Shown here one piece after another: positions 1-7,550 of a DNA stretch of 12,605 nt (position 1 is the stretch's first letter; every line of letters begins with the position of its first letter). Location: positions 1-12,605 of the forward strand of contig JAEEJT010000035.1 in assembly GCA_016282055.1 (NCBI GenBank), in the 5' to 3' direction. The translations under genes were made by a program, and so were the position numbers. The notes under the pieces are model-generated. The model searched no databases, was not told where the DNA came from, and saw only the letters and a list, made by a program, of their open reading frames with translations. The DNA is from Bacilli bacterium. GTDB taxonomy: Bacteria > Bacillota_I > Bacilli_A > ML615J-28 > CAG-698.

Positions 1-3000
1 ACTAAATCATCTTGGAATATTAAATTATACTTAACATCATCAATTACAACATATAAATTTGTAATAGATGAAGTTAAATTATCATTTTCATCTAATCCGT
101 GATATAAATTACCATCTTTATAATATACATCACCTTCAACTGAATATTCAGTAACAACAAAGTCATCACTAGATAACTCTAAATCATCACCAGCACAATA
201 TACAGTTGTATATGTAATTGCTTCATCTTCATAATTGATTGCCATTAATTGATATAAATTATAACCTAAAGCAATATAATAATTATCACCATGAATAATA
301 ACTAAAATATCATCTTCAGTACCAGCAATCTTATCAACACCGATAATATAAGTATCAGTACCATCTACATAATAATCATCAATTGTATTTTCTTCATTAT
401 CAAAACCTTTAAATGTTTCATAAGAATTATTTAACATAAATAATACTAATTGAATTTGAGATAAATAACCACTAGATTGAATATCTTCATAACCAAATGG
501 TAAATTGTATCTAACAGCAGTTAAAGTATGACTAATAAAATGAACAACAGCAAGTTTAGTACAATTATAGAAGCATCCTTCATTAATAGATGCTGTATCT
601 TCAACGATATTAGCTTCAAGTAAATTGTCACAATCTTTAAACATATAAGTACCATTAACAACTGAATTAATTGTTGCAGAAGTTAATGAATCATTATCAG
701 CAAATGTTTCAGTACCATAAGTTGTAACACTAGATGGTAAAGTAATATTAATTAAACCAGTATTATGGAATGCTCTATCTTTAATAGTTAATAAACCATT
801 GTTTAAATTCATGATAGTTAAAGATGTACAACCATCAAAAGCACTAATACCAATTTCAGTAACAGTATCAGGAAGTGTATGTTCCTTATAACTATTTAAT
901 TGATATTCATAATCTTCTCTTACAACAGAACCATTGAAATACTCTGATTCATCATCACTTACAAGATCATAATGAACATCATCACTAGTTCCTAAAAGAC
1001 CATCATCGCCACATCCATAATAAGTTCCATCTTCTTCATATAGATAGAATCTTTCATTAGCTAAACATACATTTTCTAAATCATCATCTGTATGAATAAG
1101 ATTATCAACACCAGCACAGATATATTTACCTGTAGCAACATCATTAATATATTCTTTATAAACATTATTAGAAATATATTCATATTTTATTGTCTTAGTG
1201 TTATACATGAATCTAATATTCGAAAAATCAGTACAATTATAGAATGCATAATCACCAATCTTTGTAATACCATTAATTAAAATAATACTTGTTAATTTTA
1301 ATTCACTAAATGCATAGGATTCAATGTTTAAAATAGAACCAGGAATTATAATAGATTCCATATTCACACATCCTTTAAATGCATATGTACCAATTTCAAC
1401 AACTTTATTATTTAAATTAACATTTACTAAATTAGGACACTTATCAAAAGCATATTGATTAATATGAGTACTATCTGTAATAGTAACAACTAAACTATTT
1501 TCAACAAACTCTCTATTAAAATTATATTTTAATGCATATTTATTTTGATCTTCTTGAGTATTATTTACTCTAGAATATCCAACAAATGGAACTGTTAATC
1601 TAACTAATGAAGTACAACCTTTAAATATATCTTTTTGCATTACAGTTGTATTATCGGAAATAATAACATCAGTTAAACTTGTACAATTTACAAGAGCCTC
1701 ACTTCTTACAGTAGGATCATCAGTAATATGAAGTTTAGTTAAACTTGTTGGAATATATAATCTAGTCTCACCAGGAATAAATTCATGACAATCAAAATTA
1801 ATTGAAGCACTTCTACTATATCCTGGATACCATCCAGATTTAACTGGCCAAATAGAAATAGAAACATAAAATTTATCATGTAATCTATAGTTATTAGTAT
1901 ATTTAGCCTCATAATAACTTACAGTTTCAAAACCAGAAGTATATAGGAAATTATGATTATATGTATAGTAATCATAATAACCATTATATCCATAAGATAT
2001 TGATGTATTACTTACTGATTTAGAACCATATGTATATCCTAATTGTTCATTAGCATCATTCCAACCTATACTATATCCTGAGCCGCAATAACCAGCACTA
2101 TATTGTTGTTGAGCATTTTTTGATTCAGTATAGTACATAGTTGAACCAAATATCCAACCTAAATGATGTTGACCATAGTATTGTTCAGTAAGTTCTTTAT
2201 ATCTTCTATCAGAATTTTCTGTAGCTCCACTTACTGTTCTATTCTTTCCAATAAATGGAATAGTTAAACTTGAAACAGGAACATTCCAGAATACATTTTT
2301 GCCCATTTCTTGTAATGAATTAGGTAAAACAACAATCTCTAGACTTGTATTATTAGTAAAAGCATAAGTTTTAATTTCTCTAACACCTTCACCAAAATTA
2401 ATATTAGTAAGTGAAGTACAAGAATCAAACGCTCTTTCACCAATTGTATCTAAGTCATCATAGAATCTAATATCAACTAAACCAATACAATTTTGGAATG
2501 CATAATCACCAATTGTTACACATTTTGGAATATAAACTTTATTTAAAACTTCACAATCTTTAAATGCATAATTACCAATTGTTTGACAATTAGCTAGTTT
2601 TAATTCAAATAATGCTTCACAATCAAAGAATGAATAATCACCTAACTCGTAAGCATTAATTTCAACGTATGATAAACTATCAGCATCAGTAAATCCATAA
2701 TCATCAACTGATAAATTAGTATTTGTCATTACTACATCTTCAAATATAGAATTTGTAAATGCATATTCTCCAATATAACTAAGTGTATTAGGAAAATCAG
2801 TATGAGTAATACTTGTTCCAGCAAAAGCATAACTATAGATAGAAACAGTATTATTTAATACTAAATTAACTAATACGTCACAATCATAGAACATATAATT
2901 ACCAATAACTTGATTATCCATAGTTACATCAGTTAATACATCACAATCACTAAATGCATAATCACCTACAGTATTACAATTTGCATTAATATAAACTGTA

Positions 3001-6000
3001 GTTAAACTATCATTATTAGAGAATGAATAGTTACCAATAGATTCAATTGAATCTGGTAAAGTAAGTTCAGACAAACTACAATCAGCAAATCCATAATTAT
3101 CAATAGTCTTTACACTACCAATAATTAAGTTTTGTAAACTGTTACAATTTCTAAACATCTCAAGACCAACGTAATCATTTAACATTGTAACAGTATGTAA
3201 ACTATCACAATCTTTAAAGATACATTCGCCTAAGTTTTCAATATCTTGATTAATTGTTACTTCTTCTAAAGAATCACAATCATAGAATGCATAATTTCCA
3301 ATTGTAACTAATTCATTAAAACAATTTAAATGAATAATATTATCACAATTGTTAAATGCATAATTACCAATAGAAACTAATTTCTTAGGAACAGCATATA
3401 ATGTTAATGCTGAATTAGAGAATGCATAATCACCAATAGTTGTTAATGATTCATTCAAGTTAACAGTAACTAAAGATGAAGTATTATAGAATGCATAATC
3501 ACCAATTGATCCTAAATAATTAGTGTTAATATTAGGATTTAAGTTAGCAGTAACTAAACCTGTACAATTATAAAATGCATATTCAGGAACTGTTGTAATG
3601 TAAAGAGTTTCAACCTCTTCAAGACTAGTACAGTTTTTAAACATTCCAACACTCATACAAGGACTATAGTTAATTACAGTTAATAAATTGCTACAATCTT
3701 TAAATGCTTCAACGCCAATACTTGTAACACCACTTGGTATAGATAAATTAGTTATACCACATTGTAAGCAAGCATAATCACCAATTTCTAATAAACAATT
3801 TGGTAATACAATAGCAGTTAACATTGTGCAATCAAAGAAAGCATAATCACAAATATATTCTTGATCTTTAAGAATTACTTGTCTTAGGCTAAGTGGAACA
3901 TAGAATACATAATCTTCTTCTTCACCTAACGCAATTGTAATTTCTTTACTGCCTGTATATTCATCAGTACCGAAGATATAACCAAATAATCCTTCTTTAG
4001 TTAACTCTGTAGAAGTTATTCTTTCATGACCAATGAATGGTAATTGAATATTTTGTAAACTACTACAACCATTAAACGCATTTTCTTCAATAGTTTGAGT
4101 ACTAACAGGAATAACTATTTCAACTATACCTGAGCAATTTCTAAATGCATATTCACCAATCTCAACTAAATCTTCATTAAATAAGACAGTTGAAAGACTT
4201 GTACAATTATTAAATGTATAAGGATTTAATGTTCTAAAATTTTCACCAAATTCTACTCTTGATAATGTTATACAATTATTAAACATATAATCAGATGTTG
4301 TTACTGATTCAACTGTTGCATTATATAAATTAATACAATCACTAAAGCAATAATCATTAATTGTTACAACAGTATCATTAATAATAACTTCATGTAAATT
4401 AGCACAATTTTTAAACATCTCATATCCAATTGTATTACTTGAATAATTTACTTTATACAAATTAGTACAATTTTCAAATACATTTGTTCCAATAGTAGCA
4501 AGATTAGTACCAATCTCTAATGTGTAATTAACATTAGATCCTAATTGGCTACAACCTTTAAACATATTATCAGATAATTTACTATTATTTAAAGTAGCTG
4601 TTTTTAAACTTGTACAACCCTCAAAGCAGTTTACACCAACATTAACAACACAACTTGGAATAACAATTGCCTCAAGAGAAATACAATCTTTAAACATGTA
4701 ATCTGAAATAGTATCATTATTGATTGTAACTGTTTTAAGATTTGGACAATTATAGAATGCATAAGTACCAACTCTTTCAAGAGTACTTGGTAAAATAATG
4801 CTTTCAATCTTACTACCAGTAAATCCATAATCAGCAATTTCAGTTAGATTTACAATATTTATTTCTTTTAATGCATAACAATTATTAAACATATTAGAGT
4901 TTAAGAAATCATTTCTTAATTCAACACTTCTTAATAAAGAGCATCCATCAAATACATTAACTCCAATATATTCACAAACTTCAGGAATAATAATTGTCTC
5001 AAGAATAACACAATTATTAAACATGTAATCACCTAATACATTATTATTAAGTGTTACATTAGTTAAACTTGTACATCCACTAAATGCATAAGGTTTAACT
5101 ACCCATTCACTACTTTCAAGTGCACCAACGGCACTAGAATTATTAACATTAGATCCAATTGTTAAAGTAGTAAGTCCAGTACATTCATAGAACATATGAC
5201 TACTTATATTCTTAACATTTATGTTAACAGTAGTTAATTTATCACTCTTACTAAATGCATATTCACCAATTGTATCTTCATTCTTTGTTAAATGTAAAGT
5301 TGTAATTCCAGTATTATAGAATGCATAAGCACCAATTGTTGTTAAGTTATTTGATTCTGTTGTTAAGAATTCAAAATCACTAACTTTAGAACAATTCATA
5401 AAGCATTCATCAGGAATTTCAGTAATTACAGCAGCATTATTAAATGTAATAGAAGTTAAAGCTGTATTATCTTTTAATAATCCAACTGATAAATAATCAC
5501 CTTCAAATACGAAAGTTGCAAGTTTCATACAATTACTAAATGCATAACTACCAATATAACTAATTGTAGATGGTATAACTACATTTGTAATATTTGAACA
5601 ATTGCTAAGAGCAAAATTACCAATAGTTTCAACATTACTTAAATCTAGAGTATTTGCACTACCTGAATTATAAAAAGCATAATTACCAATACTAGTACAA
5701 GCATCTGGAATAATGATTGAACTTAAGTTATTATTATAAAAAGCATAATCGCCAATTGAAGTAATGGCATCATTTAAGAAAATATCTGTTATATTAGAAC
5801 AATTATAGAAGCAATAATCTGGAATTGTTCTTATTTGACTATTTAGATTTATAACTACTAGCGAATTACAATTATAAAACATTCTATTTCCAAGGACAGG
5901 TGCACTATACAAAATATTGATAAGTTTAATGCACTCTTCATAACATCCAGTACCTACATTAACTAAAGTATCTGGGAAAACTGCAGTTTCAATTGTTGAA

Positions 6001-7322
6001 CAATTCATGAATGCATAATCACCAATAGTTGTTAATTGGAAACCTAAATTAAAACTACTTAGTGTTGAACAATTATAAAATGCATATGCTCCAATTTCTC
6101 TTAAAGAATCACTATCAGTAAAAGTAAATTTCTCAAGAAGTGTACAATTATAGAACGCATGATCTTCAATAATCAATGGGTCCTCAGTATTTGTACATTG
6201 GAACTTTTCAAGACTTGTACAACCATTAAATGCATTACTTCCAATAGTTACATCACTATTGGTAGTACATGTGAAATTAGAAATGCTTAATTCTTTAAAT
6301 GAATTCGCTCCAACAACTAAACCATTACACTCATTAATCTTAACAGTATTAACATCGCTTAGTTGTTCAAGATCATCTCCAAATATTAAGTCACCTTGAC
6401 AATTAATTACATAATCTGTATTAACAAGAGAACTTAATCTTAGGCTTGGTCCAGCAAAATTTAATGGACCAGTAAAACTCTTTAGATTTTTTAAAGTAAA
6501 ATCATAATTTACTTCAAAATCCATATTAGTTAAATAATATTTAAATAAATTATTATTTGTATTTATATATTTAATTTTTAAATCTGTTAGATCAATAGTG
6601 AAATCATCAGTAATTTGTAAAGTTGTACTCAACTCAACTACACGTAAATAATCACGAGCAGTTATATAAGTACCATAATATTTAACCGGATTAGTTTCAT
6701 TAGGATTATTAATTACAAAATTATCATTAAATCCAAGAACATCATATCCATTTATTTGTGTTGGCATACTAAGATTACTTACTCGACATACACTATTTTC
6801 TTTAGCTAGATAACCTCCAACTGAAGTTGGATTAGTATAACTTTGCTCATAGTTTGCAGTAAATGTAGCGTTTAATCCACTACTACCATCAGTCCATCTA
6901 CCTTGTTCAGCATAACGTCTAAACATATAAGCTGTTAAATTATTCATTATGGCAAACGAATTTGCATCACTATTAGAACCATATTCAGGATAATAGTTTC
7001 TACTATTACCATAACCATAACCATAATAGTGAACATAATAGTAATCTTTATAATTTGGACTAAATGATATACTATTTATAATAACACCATTTTCTCCATT
7101 ATAAGTTACAATGTCATAATTTACTACATATTTATAATTATATACAGTTAAATTCATATCATATGTAGTATTTTGATTTGCAGTAACAACTGAATATGGT
7201 TGTCTTTCAATCGTAGCTGCATTTACTAAATTCTCATTTACTTTGCTATTCATCGATATGAAAATGAACAGAGTAAAACAAATTGAAATTATTAAGAAAT
7301 TTAATAGTTTTAATCTTTTCAT
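1..7322 (-). CDS. Giant BspA-type leucine-rich-repeat surface protein, C-terminus cut by window edge
   Basis: This is one open frame of 2440 codons read leftward from the ATG at 7322. I checked most of its length for in-frame stops and saw none. It runs out of the window, so the C-terminus is missing. It was chosen over other frames because it reads throughout as repeats of the type I-G-D-Y-A-F-x-N-C-x-S-L, the hallmark of BspA/LRR_5 proteins. Order: signal peptide (residues 1-35), non-repeat N-terminal region (36 to about 334), LRR array (about 335-2271) interrupted by three P-F-(I/V)-G modules and an Asp-rich segment, then an Asp/Tyr-rich tail (about 2272-2440). The start is supported by GAGG at 7331-7334, 8 nt upstream. 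Relatives are exported and often act in adhesion or host contact; that role is inferred here. The family is common in gut Bacillota, but this length is extreme. No anchor motif is visible, as expected if it lies beyond the edge. Confidence 0.93.
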   Translation of the reverse strand, partial: MKRLKLLNFLIISICFTLFIFISMNSKVNENLVNAATIERQPYSVVTANQNTTYDMNLTVYNYKYVVNYDIVTYNGENGVIINSISFSPNYKDYYYVHYYGYGYGNSRNYYPEYGSNSDANSFAIMNNLTAYMFRRYAEQGRWTDGSSGLNATFTANYEQSYTNPTSVGGYLAKENSVCRVSNLSMPTQINGYDVLGFNDNFVINNPNETNPVKYYGTYITARDYLRVVELSTTLQITDDFTIDLTDLKIKYINTNNNLFKYYLTNMDFEVNYDFTLKNLKSFTGPLNFAGPSLRLSSLVNTDYVINCQGDLIFGDDLEQLSDVNTVKINECNGLVVGANSFKELSISNFTCTTNSDVTIGSNAFNGCTSLEKFQCTNTEDPLIIEDHAFYNCTLLEKFTFTDSDSLREIGAYAFYNCSTLSSFNLGFQLTTIGDYAFMNCSTIETAVFPDTLVNVGTGCYEECIKLINILYSAPVLGNRMFYNCNSLVVINLNSQIRTIPDYCFYNCSNITDIFLNDAITSIGDYAFYNNNLSSIIIPDACTSIGNYAFYNSGSANTLDLSNVETIGNFALSNCSNITNVVIPSTISYIGSYAFSNCMKLATFVFEGDYLSVGLLKDNTALTSITFNNAAVITEIPDECFMNCSKVSDFEFLTTESNNLTTIGAYAFYNTGITTLHLTKNEDTIGEYAFSKSDKLTTVNINVKNISSHMFYECTGLTTLTIGSNVNNSSAVGALESSEWVVKPYAFSGCTSLTNVTLNNNVLGDYMFNNCVILETIIIPEVCEYIGVNVFDGCSLLRSVELRNDFLNSNMFNNCYALKEINIVNLTEIADYGFTGSKIESIILPSTLERVGTYAFYNCPNLKTVTINNDTISDYMFKDCISLEAIVIPSCVVNVGVNCFEGCTSLKTATLNNSKLSDNMFKGCSQLGSNVNYTLEIGTNLATIGTNVFENCTNLYKVNYSSNTIGYEMFKNCANLHEVIINDTVVTINDYCFSDCINLYNATVESVTTSDYMFNNCITLSRVEFGENFRTLNPYTFNNCTSLSTVLFNEDLVEIGEYAFRNCSGIVEIVIPVSTQTIEENAFNGCSSLQNIQLPFIGHERITSTELTKEGLFGYIFGTDEYTGSKEITIALGEEEDYVFYVPLSLRQVILKDQEYICDYAFFDCTMLTAIVLPNCLLEIGDYACLQCGITNLSIPSGVTSIGVEAFKDCSNLLTVINYSPCMSVGMFKNCTSLEEVETLYITTVPEYAFYNCTGLVTANLNPNINTNYLGSIGDYAFYNTSSLVTVNLNESLTTIGDYAFSNSALTLYAVPKKLVSIGNYAFNNCDNIIHLNCFNELVTIGNYAFYDCDSLEEVTINQDIENLGECIFKDCDSLHTVTMLNDYVGLEMFRNCNSLQNLIIGSVKTIDNYGFADCSLSELTLPDSIESIGNYSFSNNDSLTTVYINANCNTVGDYAFSDCDVLTDVTMDNQVIGNYMFYDCDVLVNLVLNNTVSIYSYAFAGTSITHTDFPNTLSYIGEYAFTNSIFEDVVMTNTNLSVDDYGFTDADSLSYVEINAYELGDYSFFDCEALFELKLANCQTIGNYAFKDCEVLNKVYIPKCVTIGDYAFQNCIGLVDIRFYDDLDTIGERAFDSCTSLTNINFGEGVREIKTYAFTNNTSLEIVVLPNSLQEMGKNVFWNVPVSSLTIPFIGKNRTVSGATENSDRRYKELTEQYYGQHHLGWIFGSTMYYTESKNAQQQYSAGYCGSGYSIGWNDANEQLGYTYGSKSVSNTSISYGYNGYYDYYTYNHNFLYTSGFETVSYYEAKYTNNYRLHDKFYVSISIWPVKSGWYPGYSRSASINFDCHEFIPGETRLYIPTSLTKLHITDDPTVRSEALVNCTSLTDVIISDNTTVMQKDIFKGCTSLVRLTVPFVGYSRVNNTQEDQNKYALKYNFNREFVENSLVVTITDSTHINQYAFDKCPNLVNVNLNNKVVEIGTYAFKGCVNMESIIIPGSILNIESYAFSELKLTSIILINGITKIGDYAFYNCTDFSNIRFMYNTKTIKYEYISNNVYKEYINDVATGKYICAGVDNLIHTDDDLENVCLANERFYLYEEDGTYYGCGDDGLLGTSDDVHYDLVSDDESEYFNGSVVREDYEYQLNSYKEHTLPDTVTEIGISAFDGCTSLTIMNLNNGLLTIKDRAFHNTGLINITLPSSVTTYGTETFADNDSLTSATINSVVNGTYMFKDCDNLLEANIVEDTASINEGCFYNCTKLAVVHFISHTLTAVRYNLPFGYEDIQSSGYLSQIQLVLFMLNNSYETFKGFDNEENTIDDYYVDGTDTYIIGVDKIAGTEDDILVIIHGDNYYIALGYNLYQLMAINYEDEAITYTTVYCAGDDLELSSDDFVVTEYSVEGDVYYKDGNLYHGLDENDNLTSSITNLYVVIDDVKYNLIFQDDL
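162..191 (-). repeat. Asp-rich motif, copy 4, one residue shorter (G-D-D-L-E-L-S-S-D-D)
   Basis: Fourth copy, preceded by Y-C-A as in copy 1. The spacing between the first Asp and the S-S-D-D end is one residue shorter and Ser replaces Gly-Thr, so it is a divergent member. A further Asp/Asn-rich stretch (G-L-D-E-N-D-N-L) follows at about 76-98 and may be a fifth, degenerate copy. Confidence 0.45.
309..341 (-). repeat. Asp-rich motif, copy 3 (G-V-D-K-I-A-G-T-E-D-D)
   Basis: Third copy, preceded by Y-I-I, in the tail after the last LRR visible. It keeps the Gly, Asp, Gly-Thr and Asp-Asp positions exactly. It is followed by I-L-V-I-I-H-G-D-N-Y-Y-I-A, a likely pair of beta strands. Confidence 0.6.
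978..1010 (-). repeat. Asp-rich motif, copy 2 (G-D-D-G-L-L-G-T-S-D-D)
   Basis: Second copy, preceded by Y-G-C, about 34 residues after copy 1 and with the same spacing of Gly, Asp, Thr and Asp-Asp. It lies in the same non-LRR insertion, which ends before LRRs resume near position 870. Confidence 0.6.
1080..1112 (-). repeat. Asp-rich motif, copy 1 (G-V-D-N-L-I-H-T-D-D-D)
   Basis: First of four related motifs toward the C-terminal side of the giant protein, preceded by Y-I-C-A. It fits the pattern G-x-D-x3-(G/H)-T-x-D-D. The spaced aspartates could bind a divalent cation, but this is an inference and I do not recognise a named calcium-binding repeat. Confidence 0.55.
1491..1592 (-). other. Short P-F-V-G module C in the LRR array (residues about 1911-1944)
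   Basis: The third occurrence begins V-P-F-V-G-Y-S-R and is followed by about 25 polar residues rich in Asn, Gln and Lys before LRRs resume at S-L-V-V-T-I. It lacks the F-G-Y-I-F-G core and the Y-(V/I)-P-x-S-L close seen in modules A and B. It is either a reduced module or a different insertion that shares only its first strand. It lies only about 50 residues after module B ends. Confidence 0.5.
1740..2261 (-). other. Enlarged P-F-I-G insertion module B, Tyr/Gly/Ser-rich (residues about 1688-1861)
   Basis: The module starts I-P-F-I-G-K-N-R, has H-L-G-W-I-F-G-S in place of the F-G-Y-I-F-G core, and closes Y-I-P-T-S-L. Between core and close it carries about 110 extra residues dominated by Tyr, Gly, Ser and Asn (for example S-Y-G-Y-N-G-Y-Y-D-Y-Y), plus Trp residues in G-W-N-D, W-P-V and G-W-Y-P-G. 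It is about three times the length of module A. The added part resembles a beta-rich carbohydrate- or protein-binding loop only in composition; I recognise no domain. Confidence 0.6.
3885..4046 (-). other. P-F-I-G insertion module A in the LRR array (residues about 1093-1146)
   Basis: The LRR run is broken by about 54 residues. The module starts Q-L-P-F-I-G-H-E-R, continues with L-F-G-Y-I-F-G-T-D-E-Y, and closes with Y-V-P-L-S-L-R before the next LRR. From memory, clostridial BspA-type proteins often carry a similar element (P-F-(V/I)-G ... F-G-Y-I-F-G ... Y-V-P-x-S-L), so this looks like a standard structural insertion. It is the compact version compared with module B. Confidence 0.65.
6321..7217 (-). 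other. Unrecognised N-terminal region of the giant LRR protein (residues about 36-334)
   Basis: About 300 residues between the signal peptide and the first LRR lack the repeat signature. The first part is rich in Tyr, Asn, Gly and Ser, including a Y-Y-G-Y-G-Y-G-N run at about 7010-7035. A short stretch rich in aromatic and charged residues follows (M-F-R-R-Y-A-E-Q-G-R-W-T-D), and then alternating hydrophobic and polar segments that look like beta strands leading into the LRR solenoid. I do not recognise a domain. A cap or ligand-binding head on the solenoid is plausible from position alone. Confidence 0.5.
7218..7322 (-). other. Sec-type signal peptide of the giant LRR protein
   Basis: The first 35 residues have a basic start (M-K-R-L-K), a hydrophobic core at about residues 6-24 rich in Leu, Ile and Phe, and a polar stretch ending V-N-A before A36. 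A V-x-A site fits signal peptidase I. A cysteine at residue 15 lies inside the core and is preceded by S-I rather than a lipobox, so this is not read as a lipoprotein. The exact cleavage site is a judgement by eye. Confidence 0.75.
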
Positions 7323-7330
7323 AATAAATA

Positions 7331-7334
7331 CCTC
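7331..7334 (-). promoter_or_regulatory. Ribosome binding site of the giant LRR gene
   Basis: The minus strand reads GAGG, 8 nt before the ATG at 7322. This is a normal Shine-Dalgarno match and distance, and it fixes the start directly before the signal peptide. Confidence 0.75.
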
Positions 7335-7396
7335 ACAATAAAATATTTAGTATAAGATTGTAATTCGCTAGATTTTTGTTCCTATACTATAAACCT

Positions 7397-7405
7397 ATAT
7401 TAGCA
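7397..7405 (-). promoter_or_regulatory. Candidate extended -10 promoter for the giant LRR gene
   Basis: The minus strand reads TGCTAATAT, a TGn extension joined to a near-consensus -10 (TAATAT). The best 17-bp-spaced -35 is weak (TCAATT at 7420-7425), which fits an extended -10 promoter. T-rich DNA lies upstream. A start near 7390 would give a leader of about 68 nt. A second AT-rich hexamer (TATAGT at 7386-7391) is an alternative without a well-spaced -35. Confidence 0.35.
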
Positions 7406-7512
7406 CATCTTATGTGACAAATTGATAACAAAAAAATGACAATAAATTGAGCTTTTTTTGATACTAATAAAAACTTCATATTTTTTTCATTTGAAAATTT
7501 CCTATATAAATA

Positions 7513-7550
7513 GACAAAAAATAAAAGGATAATTATAAAAATTATCCTTT
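7513..7550 (-). terminator. Rho-independent terminator of the ABC exporter operon
   Basis: An 11-bp perfect inverted repeat pairs 7524-7534 with 7540-7550 around a 5-nt loop. In the minus direction it is followed by TA and six Ts (7516-7521). The stem is AT-rich with two G-C pairs. The upstream arm overlaps the end of the BmrD-like gene, whose TAA is at 7542-7544. It should stop operon transcripts before the giant LRR gene. Confidence 0.8.

Larger units (their letters stand above)
511..6321 (-). repeat. BspA-type (LRR_5) leucine-rich-repeat array in the giant surface protein
   Basis: This encodes roughly 65-75 tandem units of about 22-24 residues (my estimate from length, not an exact count). 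The consensus is I-G-x-Y-A-F-x-N-C-x-S-L-x-x-(V/I)-x-L-P-x-x-(L/V)-x-x. On the plus strand this shows as the recurring words gcataatcacc (G-D-Y-A) and acaatt (N-C). Such repeats stack into a curved solenoid whose variable face usually makes protein contacts. The array is interrupted at about 3885-4046, 1740-2261 and 1491-1592 by P-F-(I/V)-G modules, and at about 870-1190 by an Asp-rich segment. Many units end in D-C or N-C, so buried cysteines recur. Confidence 0.9.

Noticed and set aside
1092..1280. A 62-codon plus-strand frame rich in Ile and Asn.
   Set aside because: It lies antisense inside the strongly supported LRR frame, has no convincing ribosome binding site and resembles no protein family; it follows from the AT-rich composition.
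4631..4837. A 68-codon minus-strand frame rich in Leu and Val.
   Set aside because: It is an out-of-frame reading of the LRR repeats on the same strand and interrupts the repeat consensus.
511..6321. Regular DNA periodicity with recurring 14-18 nt words, suggestive of a CRISPR array or satellite.
   Set aside because: The spacing follows multiples of about 69 nt in frame with the protein repeat, the intervening sequence is coding, and no cas genes are present.
1..7322. Possible use of TGA as tryptophan, as in mycoplasmas.
   Set aside because: No in-frame TGA was seen in the long frame or the other genes and all Trp codons read were TGG, so the standard code is sufficient.
7218..7322. Lipoprotein signal using the cysteine at residue 15.
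   Set aside because: The cysteine is in the middle of the hydrophobic core and is not preceded by a lipobox such as L-(A/S)-(G/A)-C.
7381..7399. Direct repeat of TATAGG (minus strand) with a 13-bp period near the LRR promoter.
   Set aside because: Six-base AT-rich words at this spacing are expected by chance here and no known operator matches.
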